47,697 nt of DNA, taken from the NCBI GenBank assembly GCA_900540895.1, contig UQHV01000018.1:1-47697 (forward strand), in the 5' to 3' direction. Under the pieces are notes generated by a model that had not been told where the DNA came from, did no database searches, and was given only the letters and a program-made list of their open reading frames with translations. The stretch's first letter is position 1. Each line of letters begins with the position of its first letter. The position numbers were made by a program, and so were the translations under genes. Origin of the DNA: an uncultured Collinsella sp. (GTDB lineage Bacteria > Actinomycetota > Coriobacteriia > Coriobacteriales > Coriobacteriaceae). Shown piece by piece: positions 32,523 through 41,732 of this stretch.

Positions 32523-33282
32523 TCGCACCCTTCTTATCGCTGGTAACTGGAAGATGAACAACGACGTCGCCGAGGCCGCCAAGCTCGCCGACGAGCTGGC
32601 TCAGGCTCTGCCCGAGGTTCCGGCCGGCGTCGAGGTGCTCGTCTGCCCTCCGACCATCGACATCACCACGGTTCATGACCGTATTCAGGCTGCCCCCATT
32701 GCCCTCGGTGCACAGAACGTGTACTGGGAGGCCAAGGGTGCCTTCACCGGTGAGTCCTCTTGCGACATGCTCAAGTCCGCTGGCTGCACCTACTGCATCA
32801 TCGGTCACTCCGAGCGTCGCGACTACTTCCACGAGACCGACGAGGACCAGAACAAGAAGGCTAAGGCTCTCGTTGCCGCCGGCCTTGTTCCCGTCTTCTG
32901 CTGCGGCGAGTCCCTCGAGGTCCGCGAGGCTGGCACCTATGTCGAGCACGTCGTGAACCAGGTCAAGGCTGGCCTTGCTGGTCTTGAGATCACCTGCCCC
33001 AAGCAGGTCGTCGTCGCCTACGAGCCCATCTGGGCCATCGGCACCGGCAAGACCGCTACCGCCGAGGACGCTCAGGAGGTCTGCGGTGCTATCCGTGAGA
33101 CCCTCAAGGAGATGTTCGGCGAGGAGCTCGCTAACGGCATCCGCGTGCTGTATGGCGGTTCCGCCAAGCCCGGCAACATCGCCGAGCTCGTCGCCAAGCC
33201 CGACGTTGACGGCGCCCTCGTGGGCGGCGCTTCGCTCAAGGCTGCCGACTTCGCCTCTATGGTCGTCAAGGCAGGCGAGTAG
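32515..33282 (+). CDS. tpiA: Triosephosphate isomerase
   Basis: This 255-residue TIM barrel interconverts glyceraldehyde-3-phosphate and dihydroxyacetone phosphate. All active-site motifs are present: GNWKMN with the catalytic Lys, IGHSERR with His, VAYEPIWAIGTGKTA with Glu and loop 6, and YGGSAKPGN and GALVGGASL at the phosphate site. The start overlaps the pgk stop by 8 bp (ATG in GATGCCTAA), with GGAGG about 12 nt upstream; a longer in-frame reading deep inside pgk is not conserved. gpmI starts 5 bp after its stop. The product should be cytosolic and dimeric. Confidence 0.97.
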   Translation: MPNRTLLIAGNWKMNNDVAEAAKLADELAQALPEVPAGVEVLVCPPTIDITTVHDRIQAAPIALGAQNVYWEAKGAFTGESSCDMLKSAGCTYCIIGHSERRDYFHETDEDQNKKAKALVAAGLVPVFCCGESLEVREAGTYVEHVVNQVKAGLAGLEITCPKQVVVAYEPIWAIGTGKTATAEDAQEVCGAIRETLKEMFGEELANGIRVLYGGSAKPGNIAELVAKPDVDGALVGGASLKAADFASMVVKAGE

Positions 33283-33287
33283 GACAT

Positions 33288-34841
33288 ATGGCACAACGTC
33301 ATCTTCCTGCACTCCTGATTATCATGGATGGCTGCGGCCTTGCTCCGGCCGATGGCGAGAACGCCGTCGCCGCTGCCAAGACGCCCTTCCTTGATGGCCT
33401 GTACGAGAAGTACCCCCACACCACGCTCGGTGCTTCGGGCGAGGACGTGGGCCTTCCCGACGGCCAGATGGGTAACTCCGAGGTGGGTCACCTCAACATC
33501 GGTGCCGGCCGCATCGTGTTCCAGGAGCTTTCGCGCATCAACAATGCCATCAAGGACGGTTCCATCGCCAAGAACGAGGTTTTCGTCAAGGCTATGGACG
33601 ATGTCAAGGCTGACGGTAAGACTCTCCACCTCATGGGCCTTATGAGCCCTGGCGGTGTTCATTCTCACATGAACCACGTCGAGGCTCTGGTCAAGATGGC
33701 TGCCGAGCACGGTGTCAAGACCGTTCGCGTCCACGCCTTCATGGATGGTCGCGACGTTGACCCGCAGTCCGGTGCCGGTTACATGAGTGAGTTCTGCGCT
33801 TTCCTGGCTAAGATCTCCGAGGAGACCGGTTGCGACGCTCGCGTTGCCACCGTCTCGGGCCGTTATTGGGCCATGGACCGCGATAATCGTTGGGAGCGCA
33901 TCCAGCGCGCCTACGACGTCATGGTCAACGCGTCCGATGCTGATACCGACCCCGTTGCCGGTATCAAGGCCTACTACGAGAAGGACCCGCGCGGCGACGA
34001 GTTCGTCGAGCCCTTCGCTGCCCACAACGAGGGCATTCACGAGGGCGACGCGGCCATCTTCTTCAACTTCCGTCCCGACCGTGCTCGTCAGATGACCCGC
34101 GTGTTCACGGACAAGGAGTTCGACGGCTTTGAGCGCGAGCAGATCAAGCTTTCGCACTTTGTGACGATGACCGAGTATGATCCGACGTTTGACGTCGAGG
34201 TCGCCTTCCCCAAGACGTTCCCCGAGAACGTCCTGGCCGACGTTATCGCCGCCAATGGCCTGAAGCAGCTGCACACTGCCGAGACCGAGAAGTACGCCCA
34301 CGTGACGTTCTTCCTCAACGGTGGCATCGAGGAGCCCAAGGAGGGCGAGGAGCGCGTGCTCGTCGCTTCCCCCAAGGTTGCTACCTACGATCTGCAGCCC
34401 GAGATGAGCGCTCCCGAGGTTACCGAGAAGCTCGTCGCCGCCATCAACGAGGATCGCGCTGATTTCTACATCGTGAACTTCGCGAACTGCGACATGGTTG
34501 GTCACACCGGTGTCTTCGACGCTGCCGTTAAGGCCGTTGAGGCTGTTGACGATGCCCTGTCCAAGGTTGTCCCGGCGATTCTCGCCAAGGGCGGCTTTGC
34601 ACTGATTACCGCCGACCACGGCAACGCCGATCACATGTTTGACGTTGCTTCCGACGGCTCCAAGCATCCGTTTACGGCTCACACCACCAACCGCGTGCCG
34701 TTCATCATCGTTGATGAGAAGGCCAAGCTCACCGGTATCGAGGACGGCCGTCTTTCCGATATCGCTCCGACCATGCTCACCATGGCTGGTATTGAGCCTT
34801 CCGCCGAGATGACGGGCCGCGTGCTCGCTACCGAGGCCTAA
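33288..34841 (+). CDS. gpmI: 2,3-bisphosphoglycerate-independent phosphoglycerate mutase
   Basis: This 517-residue metalloenzyme interconverts 3- and 2-phosphoglycerate. It belongs to the alkaline-phosphatase superfamily: metal ligand Asp14 in IIMDGCGL, phosphorylated nucleophile Ser64 in MGNSEVGHLNIGAGR, then FNFRPDRARQM, HVTFFLNGG, NCDMVGHTG and TADHGNADHM for the second metal site. It is unrelated to the cofactor-dependent mutase. It begins 5 bp after tpiA, making a pgk-tpiA-gpmI operon closed by a strong terminator. Enolase and pyruvate kinase are not in the window. Confidence 0.97.
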   Translation: MAQRHLPALLIIMDGCGLAPADGENAVAAAKTPFLDGLYEKYPHTTLGASGEDVGLPDGQMGNSEVGHLNIGAGRIVFQELSRINNAIKDGSIAKNEVFVKAMDDVKADGKTLHLMGLMSPGGVHSHMNHVEALVKMAAEHGVKTVRVHAFMDGRDVDPQSGAGYMSEFCAFLAKISEETGCDARVATVSGRYWAMDRDNRWERIQRAYDVMVNASDADTDPVAGIKAYYEKDPRGDEFVEPFAAHNEGIHEGDAAIFFNFRPDRARQMTRVFTDKEFDGFEREQIKLSHFVTMTEYDPTFDVEVAFPKTFPENVLADVIAANGLKQLHTAETEKYAHVTFFLNGGIEEPKEGEERVLVASPKVATYDLQPEMSAPEVTEKLVAAINEDRADFYIVNFANCDMVGHTGVFDAAVKAVEAVDDALSKVVPAILAKGGFALITADHGNADHMFDVASDGSKHPFTAHTTNRVPFIIVDEKAKLTGIEDGRLSDIAPTMLTMAGIEPSAEMTGRVLATEA

Positions 34842-34866
34842 TAGAAAACAAATACCGTTTTCTAGC

Positions 34867-34901
34867 AAGGGGGTTGTCCACAACCGGACAACCCCCTTTT
34901 T
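34867..34901 (+). terminator. Terminator of the pgk-tpiA-gpmI operon
   Basis: A perfect 11-bp stem (GGGGGTTGTCC / GGACAACCCCC) with a 6-nt loop is followed by TTTTT. Another small hairpin (TAGAAAAC / GTTTTCTA, about 34842-34864) lies between the stop codon and it. Confidence 0.92.
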
Positions 34902-35005
34902 GGTATTTCTGCCATTTCCACCCCGTCCTTGAGTGGCAGGTAGGGGAGAGCGGGGGATTGTGGTACAGTACTGGAGTTTGAACTGTTCTATTAAGGAGCT
35001 TATCT

Positions 35006-35260
35006 ATGGGTCCGTTCCAGATTCTTCTGTTTGTCGTTTGGGCTGTTTCTGCCGTGGCGCTGACGATTCTCGTCCTGATGCATTCCGGTAAGGGCACCGG
35101 CGTTTCGGATATGATTGCCAGCTCGCTGTATAACTCCAGCTCTGCCACGGGCGTTATGGAGCAGAACCTTGACCGCCTGACCGTCATCATGGCTGTCGTG
35201 TTTGCCGTGTGCGTCGTGCTGTGCATGTTCTTCTTCCCGCAGGGCATCGTGGGCTACTAA
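35006..35260 (+). CDS. secG: Protein-export membrane protein SecG
   Basis: This 84-residue protein has two hydrophobic helices (about 4-24 and 58-78) joined by a polar cytoplasmic loop holding LMHSGKGTGVSDM, the conserved SecG signature region. SecG is the small accessory subunit of SecYEG and assists SecA-driven translocation. AAGGAG is 9 nt before the ATG. secG after tpiA is a standard arrangement in many bacteria; here gpmI and a terminator come between them, so it should have its own promoter in 34905-35000, where I see TACAGT but no convincing -35. A terminator follows. Confidence 0.93.
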   Translation: MGPFQILLFVVWAVSAVALTILVLMHSGKGTGVSDMIASSLYNSSSATGVMEQNLDRLTVIMAVVFAVCVVLCMFFFPQGIVGY

Positions 35261-35286
35261 TCACGAACCGCATAAATACTTGAAAA

Positions 35287-35314
35287 GGGTCCCGCAAGTG
35301 CGGGACCCATTTTG
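35287..35314 (+). terminator. Terminator after secG
   Basis: A perfect 9-bp stem (GGGTCCCGC / GCGGGACCC) with an AAGT loop is preceded by AAAA and followed by ATTTTG. Confidence 0.85.
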
Positions 35315-35426
35315 TTTACATATTTGTAACAGAGTCAAAATATCCTCATATACTTCGCCCAACTAAAGAAAATCTCGACCGTTAACCGGAATTAGCCCCA
35401 AATCGTGCATAAAATGCGCTACTGTA

Positions 35427-35455
35427 TTGCAATACGTTGGTCCGCTTTGTATAAC
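35427..35455 (+). promoter_or_regulatory. Promoter of the second peptide transporter operon
   Basis: TTGCAA (35427-35432) and TATAAC (35450-35455) have the ideal 17-bp spacing. Transcription would start near 35462, giving a leader of about 90 nt before the binding-protein ATG. The rest of 35315-35426 is AT-rich without other clear signals. Confidence 0.65.
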
Positions 35456-35551
35456 CAGCCAAAACGGCGGACCGCGTTTGAATGGTTCGATTGGGCTGTC
35501 TTGACGTTGCCCGACCGAACTTACTTTGTCCTATCTCATAAGGAGGATGGC

Positions 35552-37228
35552 ATGGCTGATTCTATGTTCCACCAGCCCGTTATGGGTCGTCGCGCCTTTG
35601 TCGGCGGTACCCTTGCTGCGAGCTCCATGGCTTTTCTTGCCGCATGCGGCAAGAAGGGCGGCGACGCTTCCGGTTCTGAGTCCGGTTCGACGCTGAACTT
35701 CTACATCAACAACCCGGTCTGCATCGACCCCTATAACGTCCAGGAGGACCAGGGCACTCAGGTCGAGTACCAGCTCTTTGATGCTCTGACCTCTTATGAC
35801 GCCGAGAAGGGCGAGATCGTTCCGCTGGCTTGCGAGTCCTTTGAGGCCAACGACGACGCCACCGAGTTCACCTTCAAGATCAAGAAGGCCAAGTTCCACA
35901 ACGGTGACGACGTTACCTCCAAGTCCTTCAAGCTCGGTTGGGAGCGTCTGGTCAACACCAAGTCGGCCATCGCTACCGAGTACGGCCCTTCCGAGGTCTC
36001 CTATCACCTTTCTATGGTCGAGGGCTATGACGACCTGCTTGCCGGTAACGCTACCGAGCTCAGCGGTGTTACTTGCCCCGACGATGAGACCCTCGTCGTC
36101 AAGCTGTCTTCCGCTTACGCCGACTTCCCCTTCGTCGCCTCTCACCCGGCTCTGGCCCCGGTTCCCGAGTGCGCCGAGTCCGATGTCAAGAGCTTCTATC
36201 TTGCACCGGTCGGTAACGGCCCGTTCATGATGGACGGCAAGTGGGAGGATGGTCAGGAGATCAACCTCAAGAAGTTCGACGATTACTATGGCGACAAGGC
36301 CAAGATCGATGGCATCCACTTCCAGGTCATCAAGGACATGGAGACTGCTTACAAGGAGTTCCAGGCCGGTAACCTCGATGTCTGCGACGTTCCCGTCGCT
36401 CAGATCGATGCCGCCAAGAAGGATCGCGGCGTGTCCAAGGACGGCTACACCATGGGTGACGGCGAGCGCATGCTGCTCGGCGCCGAGCCTTCCACGTACT
36501 ATCTGACCTGCAACACCACGGCCGAGCCGTTCAACAACGCCGACCTGCGCAGGGGCATCTCCCTGGCCATCAACCGTGAGGCCATCTGCAAGACCATCTA
36601 TAAGGGTACCCGTACCCCTGCCGACGGCATTGTTCCTCCGGGCATCGATGGCTACAAGGAGGGCGCATGGGAGTTCTGCGCCTACGATGTCGACAAGGCT
36701 AACGAGTACCTCGACAAGGTTGCTCCCGCTGGCGCTAACGGGGATCGTGGCATTAGCGTGACCCTTTCCTACAACCAGGACGGCGGTCACAAGGAGATCA
36801 TGGAGTCCATCATCGGCGACCTCGCCAAGGTTGGCGTTACCGCTGTCTCCGATACCCCTGAGTGGTCTGCCCTGCTCGAGCAGTATCAGAACTTTAACTA
36901 TCAGTTCGGTCGTCTGGGTTGGATTGCCGACTACCCGATCATGGACAACTTCCTGTATCCGCTGTTCCACTCCGACTCCCTCGGTGGCGATAACCGCTCC
37001 GGTTACAACAACCCCGAGTTCGACGCCAAGGTCGACGAGGCTCGTACTATTGTTGACGACGAGGAGCGCGTCGCTAAGATGCAGGAGGCCGACGCAATGG
37101 TCGCTGCCGACTGCCCGGTCATCCCGATTATGTTCTACACGCACACCATCGTCGGCTCCGATCGCATCAAGCACCTCTATGTCGATCCGCAGAAGCATGC
37201 CGAGCTGGGTACCGCTGAGCTCGCCTAA
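35552..37228 (+). CDS. Peptide ABC transporter substrate-binding lipoprotein, family 5
   Basis: This 558-residue protein has a twin-arginine signal (GRRAFVGG, Arg13-Arg14) and lipobox LAAC with Cys32, so it should be exported, possibly by Tat, and lipid-anchored. The mature part is a family-5 binding protein of the OppA type (ITVDPYNVQE-like start, VGNGPFMMDGKWEDG, RRGISLAINREAICKTIY near 340, FDAKVDEA). OppA-type binders deliver oligopeptides to the permease. The ATG at 35552 has AAGGAGGATGGC upstream; the 49 in-frame codons before it include the promoter. A paralogous binding protein of the first transporter is at 17586. Codon bias is strong. Confidence 0.9.
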   Translation: MADSMFHQPVMGRRAFVGGTLAASSMAFLAACGKKGGDASGSESGSTLNFYINNPVCIDPYNVQEDQGTQVEYQLFDALTSYDAEKGEIVPLACESFEANDDATEFTFKIKKAKFHNGDDVTSKSFKLGWERLVNTKSAIATEYGPSEVSYHLSMVEGYDDLLAGNATELSGVTCPDDETLVVKLSSAYADFPFVASHPALAPVPECAESDVKSFYLAPVGNGPFMMDGKWEDGQEINLKKFDDYYGDKAKIDGIHFQVIKDMETAYKEFQAGNLDVCDVPVAQIDAAKKDRGVSKDGYTMGDGERMLLGAEPSTYYLTCNTTAEPFNNADLRRGISLAINREAICKTIYKGTRTPADGIVPPGIDGYKEGAWEFCAYDVDKANEYLDKVAPAGANGDRGISVTLSYNQDGGHKEIMESIIGDLAKVGVTAVSDTPEWSALLEQYQNFNYQFGRLGWIADYPIMDNFLYPLFHSDSLGGDNRSGYNNPEFDAKVDEARTIVDDEERVAKMQEADAMVAADCPVIPIMFYTHTIVGSDRIKHLYVDPQKHAELGTAELA

Positions 37229-37325
37229 GAGTTTGCAGCTTCCGTGAGGGTCAAGTATTTACGTAGACCTCATGGGAAACATACAGTTCTCCCTAACCTG
37301 GGGTAAACTGGCTGATGGTAATTTT

Positions 37326-37357
37326 GGGATGCCGGTCTGGCGATCGGCATCCCATTT
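37326..37357 (+). terminator. Attenuator hairpin between second binding protein and permease
   Basis: A perfect 9-bp stem (GGGATGCCG / CGGCATCCC) with a 10-nt loop is followed by ATTTA. It mirrors the hairpin in the first transporter operon. Confidence 0.65.
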
Positions 37358-37384
37358 AGGTTAATCCCTAGATAGGGGAGTGGT

Positions 37385-38422
37385 ATGGGTAAGTACATCG
37401 TTAAACGTGTGCTTCAGTTCATCCCGGTGTTTTTGGGCGTTACGCTGATTCTGTTCGCCCTCCAGAATATCGTGCCGGGAGATCCGATCAAGCTGATCGG
37501 TGGAGACAAGGCTCTGTCCCCCGAGGTGGAGCTTCAGCTTCGCGTCCGCTATCACCTGGTCCAGTCGGACGAGGACGGCAACGCGATCCTTGACGAGAAC
37601 GGCGACCCCGTTCAAACGTCGCTCGTGGACCGTTACTTGTATTACATGAACGGCCTGCTTCATGGCGATCTGGGCAATTCGTATCAGCGCAAGCTGCCGG
37701 TTACGGAAATCTTTGCCCAGAAGTATCCGTATACGGTCAAACTTGCCGCGTGCGCCATCGTGCTCGAGGCAATCATGGGTATCGGTGCGGGTATCATTTC
37801 GGCGGTTAAGCGTTATTCCTTCTGGGATATTTTGGTAACGCTCACCACGTCGATTCTCGTTGCCGTCCCGGCTTTCTGGCTCGGTATGTTGCTGCAGCTG
37901 TTCTTTGGCGTCATTCTCAAGGACGCCACGGGCGGTGCATTCTCCATGCCGATCTCGGGTGCCGGCGGTTCCAGCTCTCAGTATCAGGATTGGATGCACT
38001 ATGTGCTTCCGACCATTACGCTGGCTTCGGTTTCGACCGCTTATGCCGCCCGCATTATGCGTTCGCAGCTGCTTGACGTCATGAACCAGGATTACATCCG
38101 TACGGCAAAGGCCAAGGGTCTCTCCAATCGCGCGATCATCATCAAGCATGCGCTTAAGAATGCACTCATCCCCGTCGTTACCTATATTGGTGTCGACTTT
38201 GGCGGCATGCTTTCGGGCGCCATCCTGACCGAGACGGTCTTTAACTGGCCCGGTATCGGCTATGAGGTCTATCGCGCCATTAGCATGCGTGACTGGCCCA
38301 TCGTTATGGGCGGCGTTACGCTCATCGTCGTCGTCGTCATGGTGATCAACCTGCTCGTCGACATTAGCTATGCATTCCTCGACCCGCGCATCCGCCTTGG
38401 CGGTCCGTCGGATAAGGCCTAA
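37385..38422 (+). CDS. Peptide ABC transporter permease, OppB/DppB type
   Basis: This 345-residue membrane protein begins MGKYIVKRVLQFIPVFLGVT, typical of OppB/DppB, has six predicted helices, a large periplasm-side loop (about 40-100) and the coupling loop YIRTAKAKGLSNRAIIIKHA. An extra segment rich in Gly and Ser (about 185-200) lies between helices three and four. The ATG at 37385 follows GATAGGGGAG. It is followed after 14 bp by the OppC-type gene. It pairs with that permease to form the channel for peptides delivered by the lipoprotein at 35552. Confidence 0.93.
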   Translation: MGKYIVKRVLQFIPVFLGVTLILFALQNIVPGDPIKLIGGDKALSPEVELQLRVRYHLVQSDEDGNAILDENGDPVQTSLVDRYLYYMNGLLHGDLGNSYQRKLPVTEIFAQKYPYTVKLAACAIVLEAIMGIGAGIISAVKRYSFWDILVTLTTSILVAVPAFWLGMLLQLFFGVILKDATGGAFSMPISGAGGSSSQYQDWMHYVLPTITLASVSTAYAARIMRSQLLDVMNQDYIRTAKAKGLSNRAIIIKHALKNALIPVVTYIGVDFGGMLSGAILTETVFNWPGIGYEVYRAISMRDWPIVMGGVTLIVVVVMVINLLVDISYAFLDPRIRLGGPSDKA

Positions 38423-38436
38423 GGGAGGTACGTCTC

Positions 38437-39372
38437 ATGCAGGAAACTGATTCTCAGTCTCAGGAGCAGGCTACCGCCACCAAGGCCGCATCTGCTCCCG
38501 CCAAGTCCCGCACGCTGTGGGGCGACGCTTTTAAGCGTCTCCGTAAGAACAAGCTCGCCGTTATCGGTGTCTGCTGGATCATCATCGTCGTTGTGGTTGC
38601 CCTGACCGCAGATCTGTGGGCTAAGCCCTGGCTCGGTTCGCCGACGGCTTCCGACTCGACCACCATGGCTCAGACGTCGCTGCTGGCTCCGTGTGCCGAG
38701 CACCCGTTTGGCACCGACGCCCTAGGTCGTGACATTCTCGTCCGCGTTATCTACGGTGCACGTGTTTCGCTGTCCGTCGGCATTATGGCCACCGCGATCT
38801 CCACGCTGATCGGTCTGGTCATGGGTGCTCTGGCGGGTTTCTACGGCGGCATCTGGGATACGATCATCATGCGCTGTGCGGACATCTTCCTGGCGTTCCC
38901 GTACGTGCTGTTCGTTGTCGCCATGATCGCCGTTATCGGCCGTGGTCTTCAGAACGTCTTTATCGCCATCGGTATTCTCGGCTGGCCTTCGATTGCGCGC
39001 GTCTTCCGCTCTGCAATCTTGACGGTCAAGGAAAACGACTATGTTGACGCTGCGCGCGCGATGGGCGCATCCGATGCTCGTATCGTCGTGCGTCACATCT
39101 TCCCGAACTCCGTCGCCTCCATCGTGGTCTACGCGACCATGAACATTGGTGGTGCCATTTTGACCGAGTCCGCTCTGTCCTTCCTCGGCATGGGCGTTAT
39201 CCCGCCTACGCCTTCGTGGGGCTCCATGATTCAGGACGGTCAGCAGTATCTTCTGACCGCTCCCTGGATGATGATCATGCCCGGTCTGGCAATTCTCTCG
39301 ACGGTGCTCGCCTTCACCCTGCTGGGTGACGGTCTGCGCGACGCCCTCGACGTCAAGATGAAGGACGCATAA
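38437..39372 (+). CDS. Peptide ABC transporter permease, OppC/DppC type
   Basis: This 311-residue protein has a polar N-terminus (about 1-45), then six membrane helices, the OppC hallmark FGTDALGRDILVRVIYGAR and the coupling loop YVDAARAMGASDARIVVRHI. It corresponds to the first half of the fused protein of the other transporter but has no ATPase attached. The ATG has AAGGGAGGTACGTC upstream. The first ATPase gene starts 2 bp after its stop. Confidence 0.93.
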   Translation: MQETDSQSQEQATATKAASAPAKSRTLWGDAFKRLRKNKLAVIGVCWIIIVVVVALTADLWAKPWLGSPTASDSTTMAQTSLLAPCAEHPFGTDALGRDILVRVIYGARVSLSVGIMATAISTLIGLVMGALAGFYGGIWDTIIMRCADIFLAFPYVLFVVAMIAVIGRGLQNVFIAIGILGWPSIARVFRSAILTVKENDYVDAARAMGASDARIVVRHIFPNSVASIVVYATMNIGGAILTESALSFLGMGVIPPTPSWGSMIQDGQQYLLTAPWMMIMPGLAILSTVLAFTLLGDGLRDALDVKMKDA

Positions 39373-39374
39373 GG

Positions 39375-40466
39375 ATGAAGAAGAACAAGAACTATGTGGA
39401 CCTGAAGGACCAGCCGGTTCCCGAGGGCCAGCATCTGCTCGAGGTCGATGACCTTAAGATGTATTTCCACACCGAGGATGGCATTGTTCGCGCTGTCGAC
39501 GGTGTCTCCTACACGCTCGATCGCGGCGAGACCCTGGGCGTCGTCGGCGAGTCCGGCTCTGGCAAGTCCGTGACCGCCATGACCATCATGGGTCTTATCT
39601 CGATGCCTCCGGGAAAGATTGAGGGCGGCGACGTTCGCTATCGCGGTCGTTCTATCCTTGAGATGACCGAGGAAGAGATGCAGCACATTCGCGGTAACGA
39701 TATCGCGATGATCTTCCAGGATCCTATGACCTCCTTGAACCCGGTCTATAAGATCGGCAAGCAGGTGGGCGAGGGCCTTCGTCTGCATCGCGGTTACTCC
39801 AAGCAGGAGGCGCTCAAGCGCGCCACCGAGCTTTTGGACCTCGTTGGCATTCCTGAACCCGAGAAGCGCGTCAATGAGTATCCGCACCAGTTCTCTGGCG
39901 GTATGCGTCAGCGCGTCATGATTGCCATGGCTCTTGCCTGCGATCCCGATATTCTGATTGCCGATGAGCCCACGACTGCCCTGGACGTTACCATCCAGGC
40001 TCAGATTATTGAGCTTATGCAGGAAATGCAGGAGAAGAACGGCAACGCCATCATCATGATTACCCATGACCTGGGTGTTGTCGCTGATATGGCCGACAAG
40101 ATCATGGTTATGTACGCCGGCCGTCCCGTCGAGTTCGGTACTGCCGAGGAAATCTTCTACGAGAGCCGCCACCCCTACACCTGGGGCCTTATCCGCTCCA
40201 TCCCGGAGCAGGCCATCGATGAGAAGAAGCCGCTTACGCCGATTCACGGCAATCCGCCTTCGCTAATGAACCTGCCCGAGGGCTGCGTGTTCTCGCCTCG
40301 TTGCCCTTATGCAACCGATAAGTGCCGCAAGCAGCGCCCCGAGCGTGTTGTCACCGAGTCCGGTCACTATTCTGCGTGCCACTATTCCGGTGACCCCGAG
40401 TTCCTCAAGAACGCTCCTGAGACGTCCCGTACGCGCATGGATTCCAAGAAGGGAGGCGAGGCGTAA
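39375..40466 (+). CDS. Peptide ABC transporter ATPase, OppD/DppD type
   Basis: This 363-residue ATPase has Walker A GVVGESGSGKS (about 55-65), Q-loop IFQDPMTSLNPVY, signature FSGGMRQRVMIAMAL (about 174-188), Walker B LIADEPTTALDV and H-loop ITHDLGVV. Its C-terminal oligopeptide-type domain carries four cysteines in the pattern C-x5-C-x6-C-x17-C (GCVFSPRCPYATDKC, then HYSACH). In structurally studied DppD/OppD relatives such cysteines bind a 4Fe-4S cluster; here that is inferred. It starts 2 bp after the OppC-type gene, with ATAAGG before the ATG, and overlaps the next gene by one base (TAATG). Confidence 0.94.
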   Translation: MKKNKNYVDLKDQPVPEGQHLLEVDDLKMYFHTEDGIVRAVDGVSYTLDRGETLGVVGESGSGKSVTAMTIMGLISMPPGKIEGGDVRYRGRSILEMTEEEMQHIRGNDIAMIFQDPMTSLNPVYKIGKQVGEGLRLHRGYSKQEALKRATELLDLVGIPEPEKRVNEYPHQFSGGMRQRVMIAMALACDPDILIADEPTTALDVTIQAQIIELMQEMQEKNGNAIIMITHDLGVVADMADKIMVMYAGRPVEFGTAEEIFYESRHPYTWGLIRSIPEQAIDEKKPLTPIHGNPPSLMNLPEGCVFSPRCPYATDKCRKQRPERVVTESGHYSACHYSGDPEFLKNAPETSRTRMDSKKGGEA

Positions 40467-41494
40467 TGGCAGATACCAACGAGCGTACTCCGCTGCTGAA
40501 GGTCGAGCACCTCTCTAAGGAGTTCCCCGCTGAGTCCGGCATGTTCGCCAAGCGTTTTTCCAAGCGCGTCGTCTCTGCTGTAAACGACATCTCTTTTGAG
40601 ATTTATCCTGGCGAGACCTTTGGCCTAGTCGGCGAGTCTGGTTGCGGTAAGTCCACCACGGGCCGTACCATCATGCGCCTGACCAAGCCGACCGCCGGTA
40701 AGGTGTTCTTCCAGGGTAAAGATGTTGCCGAGATGAGCAAGCATGAGATCAAGGACATGCGTCGCGAGATGCAGTTTATCTTCCAGGATCCCTATGCTTC
40801 GCTGAATCCCCGCATGACCATCGGCGAGATCGTCTCCGAGCCCATGACCATTCATGGCGTGGGTACCAAGGAGGAGCGCATTGAGCGCGTCCGCGAGCTT
40901 CTCGACGTCGTTGGACTGAACCCCGAGCACATCAACCGCTATCCGCATGAGTTCTCCGGCGGTCAGCGTCAGCGTGTCGGCATTGCCCGCGCTTTTGCGC
41001 TGAAGCCCAAGCTGATTATCTGCGACGAGCCGGTTTCCGCTCTGGATGTGTCCATTCAGGCCCAGGTTCTGAACCTACTGAAGGAGCTCCAGGACAAGTT
41101 CGGTACCGCATATCTGTTTATCGCCCACGACTTGTCCGTCGTGCAGCACATCTCCGATCGCGTTGCCGTTATGTATCTGGGTAAGATGGTCGAGGTTTCG
41201 GACTGGAAGACGCTCTACAGCGAGCCTCACCATCCGTACACGCAGTCGCTGCTGTCTGCCGTGCCGGTTCCCGATCCTGATATCCAGAAGACCCGCAAGC
41301 GCATCATCCTCGCTGGCGACCCGCCGTCGCCGCTGGATCCGCCGACCGGCTGCCGTTTCCACACGCGCTGCCCGATCGCGCAGGGCATCTGCTCTGAGAA
41401 GCTTCCCGAGTTTAAGGAAGTCGCACCGGGCCACTGCTGCGCCTGCCACTTCGCGGAGCCGTTCCCGATCAAGGAATCGCACATCGACTTGTAG
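40466..41494 (+). CDS. Peptide ABC transporter ATPase, OppF/DppF type
   Basis: This 342-residue ATPase has Walker A GLVGESGCGKST (about 52-63), Q-loop IFQDPYASLNPRM, signature FSGGQRQRVGIARAF (about 164-178), Walker B LIICDEPVSALDV and H-loop FIAHDLSVV. As in its partner, the C-terminal domain has four cysteines (GCRFHTRCPIAQGIC, then HCCACHF). It starts on the last base of the preceding stop codon (TAATG) with GGGAGGCG upstream, so both ATPases are translated in step. A large palindromic element begins 17 bp after its stop and could terminate the operon. Confidence 0.94.
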   Translation: MADTNERTPLLKVEHLSKEFPAESGMFAKRFSKRVVSAVNDISFEIYPGETFGLVGESGCGKSTTGRTIMRLTKPTAGKVFFQGKDVAEMSKHEIKDMRREMQFIFQDPYASLNPRMTIGEIVSEPMTIHGVGTKEERIERVRELLDVVGLNPEHINRYPHEFSGGQRQRVGIARAFALKPKLIICDEPVSALDVSIQAQVLNLLKELQDKFGTAYLFIAHDLSVVQHISDRVAVMYLGKMVEVSDWKTLYSEPHHPYTQSLLSAVPVPDPDIQKTRKRIILAGDPPSPLDPPTGCRFHTRCPIAQGICSEKLPEFKEVAPGHCCACHFAEPFPIKESHIDL

Positions 41495-41510
41495 CCGGTT
41501 GTTATCGTCC

Positions 41511-41637
41511 GGGCCCGCCCTGAAGTTACTTTTCAGAACGTCCTCGGACATGCAAGAAACCCCCGCTGCGCACTTCGTGCGGCGGGGGTTTCTTGCGTCC
41601 TGCGGAGTGTTCTGAAAAGTAACTTCAGGGCAGGCCC
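41511..41637 (+). repeat. Nested palindromic element A
   Basis: This 127-bp element has outer arms of 29 nt (41511-41539 with 41609-41637, one mismatch), a 12-nt left internal loop GTCCTCGGACAT, inner arms of 15 nt (41552-41566 with 41582-41596, perfect), a 15-nt tip TGCGCACTTCGTGCG that itself forms a 5-bp hairpin, and a 12-nt right loop GTCCTGCGGAGT. The inner arms (GCAAGAAACCCCCGC and complement) could act as a terminator for the peptide transporter operon. Element B has the same layout and loops in inverse orientation. Confidence 0.9.
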
Positions 41638-41706
41638 TGCGGTAACTCGGCAGAGGAGGGGAGTGCGATTCCTCGATCGCTCACTTAATCTAATAGGAAA
41701 GTTAGT

Positions 41707-41732
41707 GAGGCCGGAGCTTTAGCTCCGGCCTC
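41707..41732. terminator. GC-rich hairpin between palindromic elements
   Basis: A perfect 12-bp stem (GAGGCCGGAGCT / AGCTCCGGCCTC) with a TT loop lies between elements A and B. It has no T run and could stop transcription from either side. Confidence 0.55.
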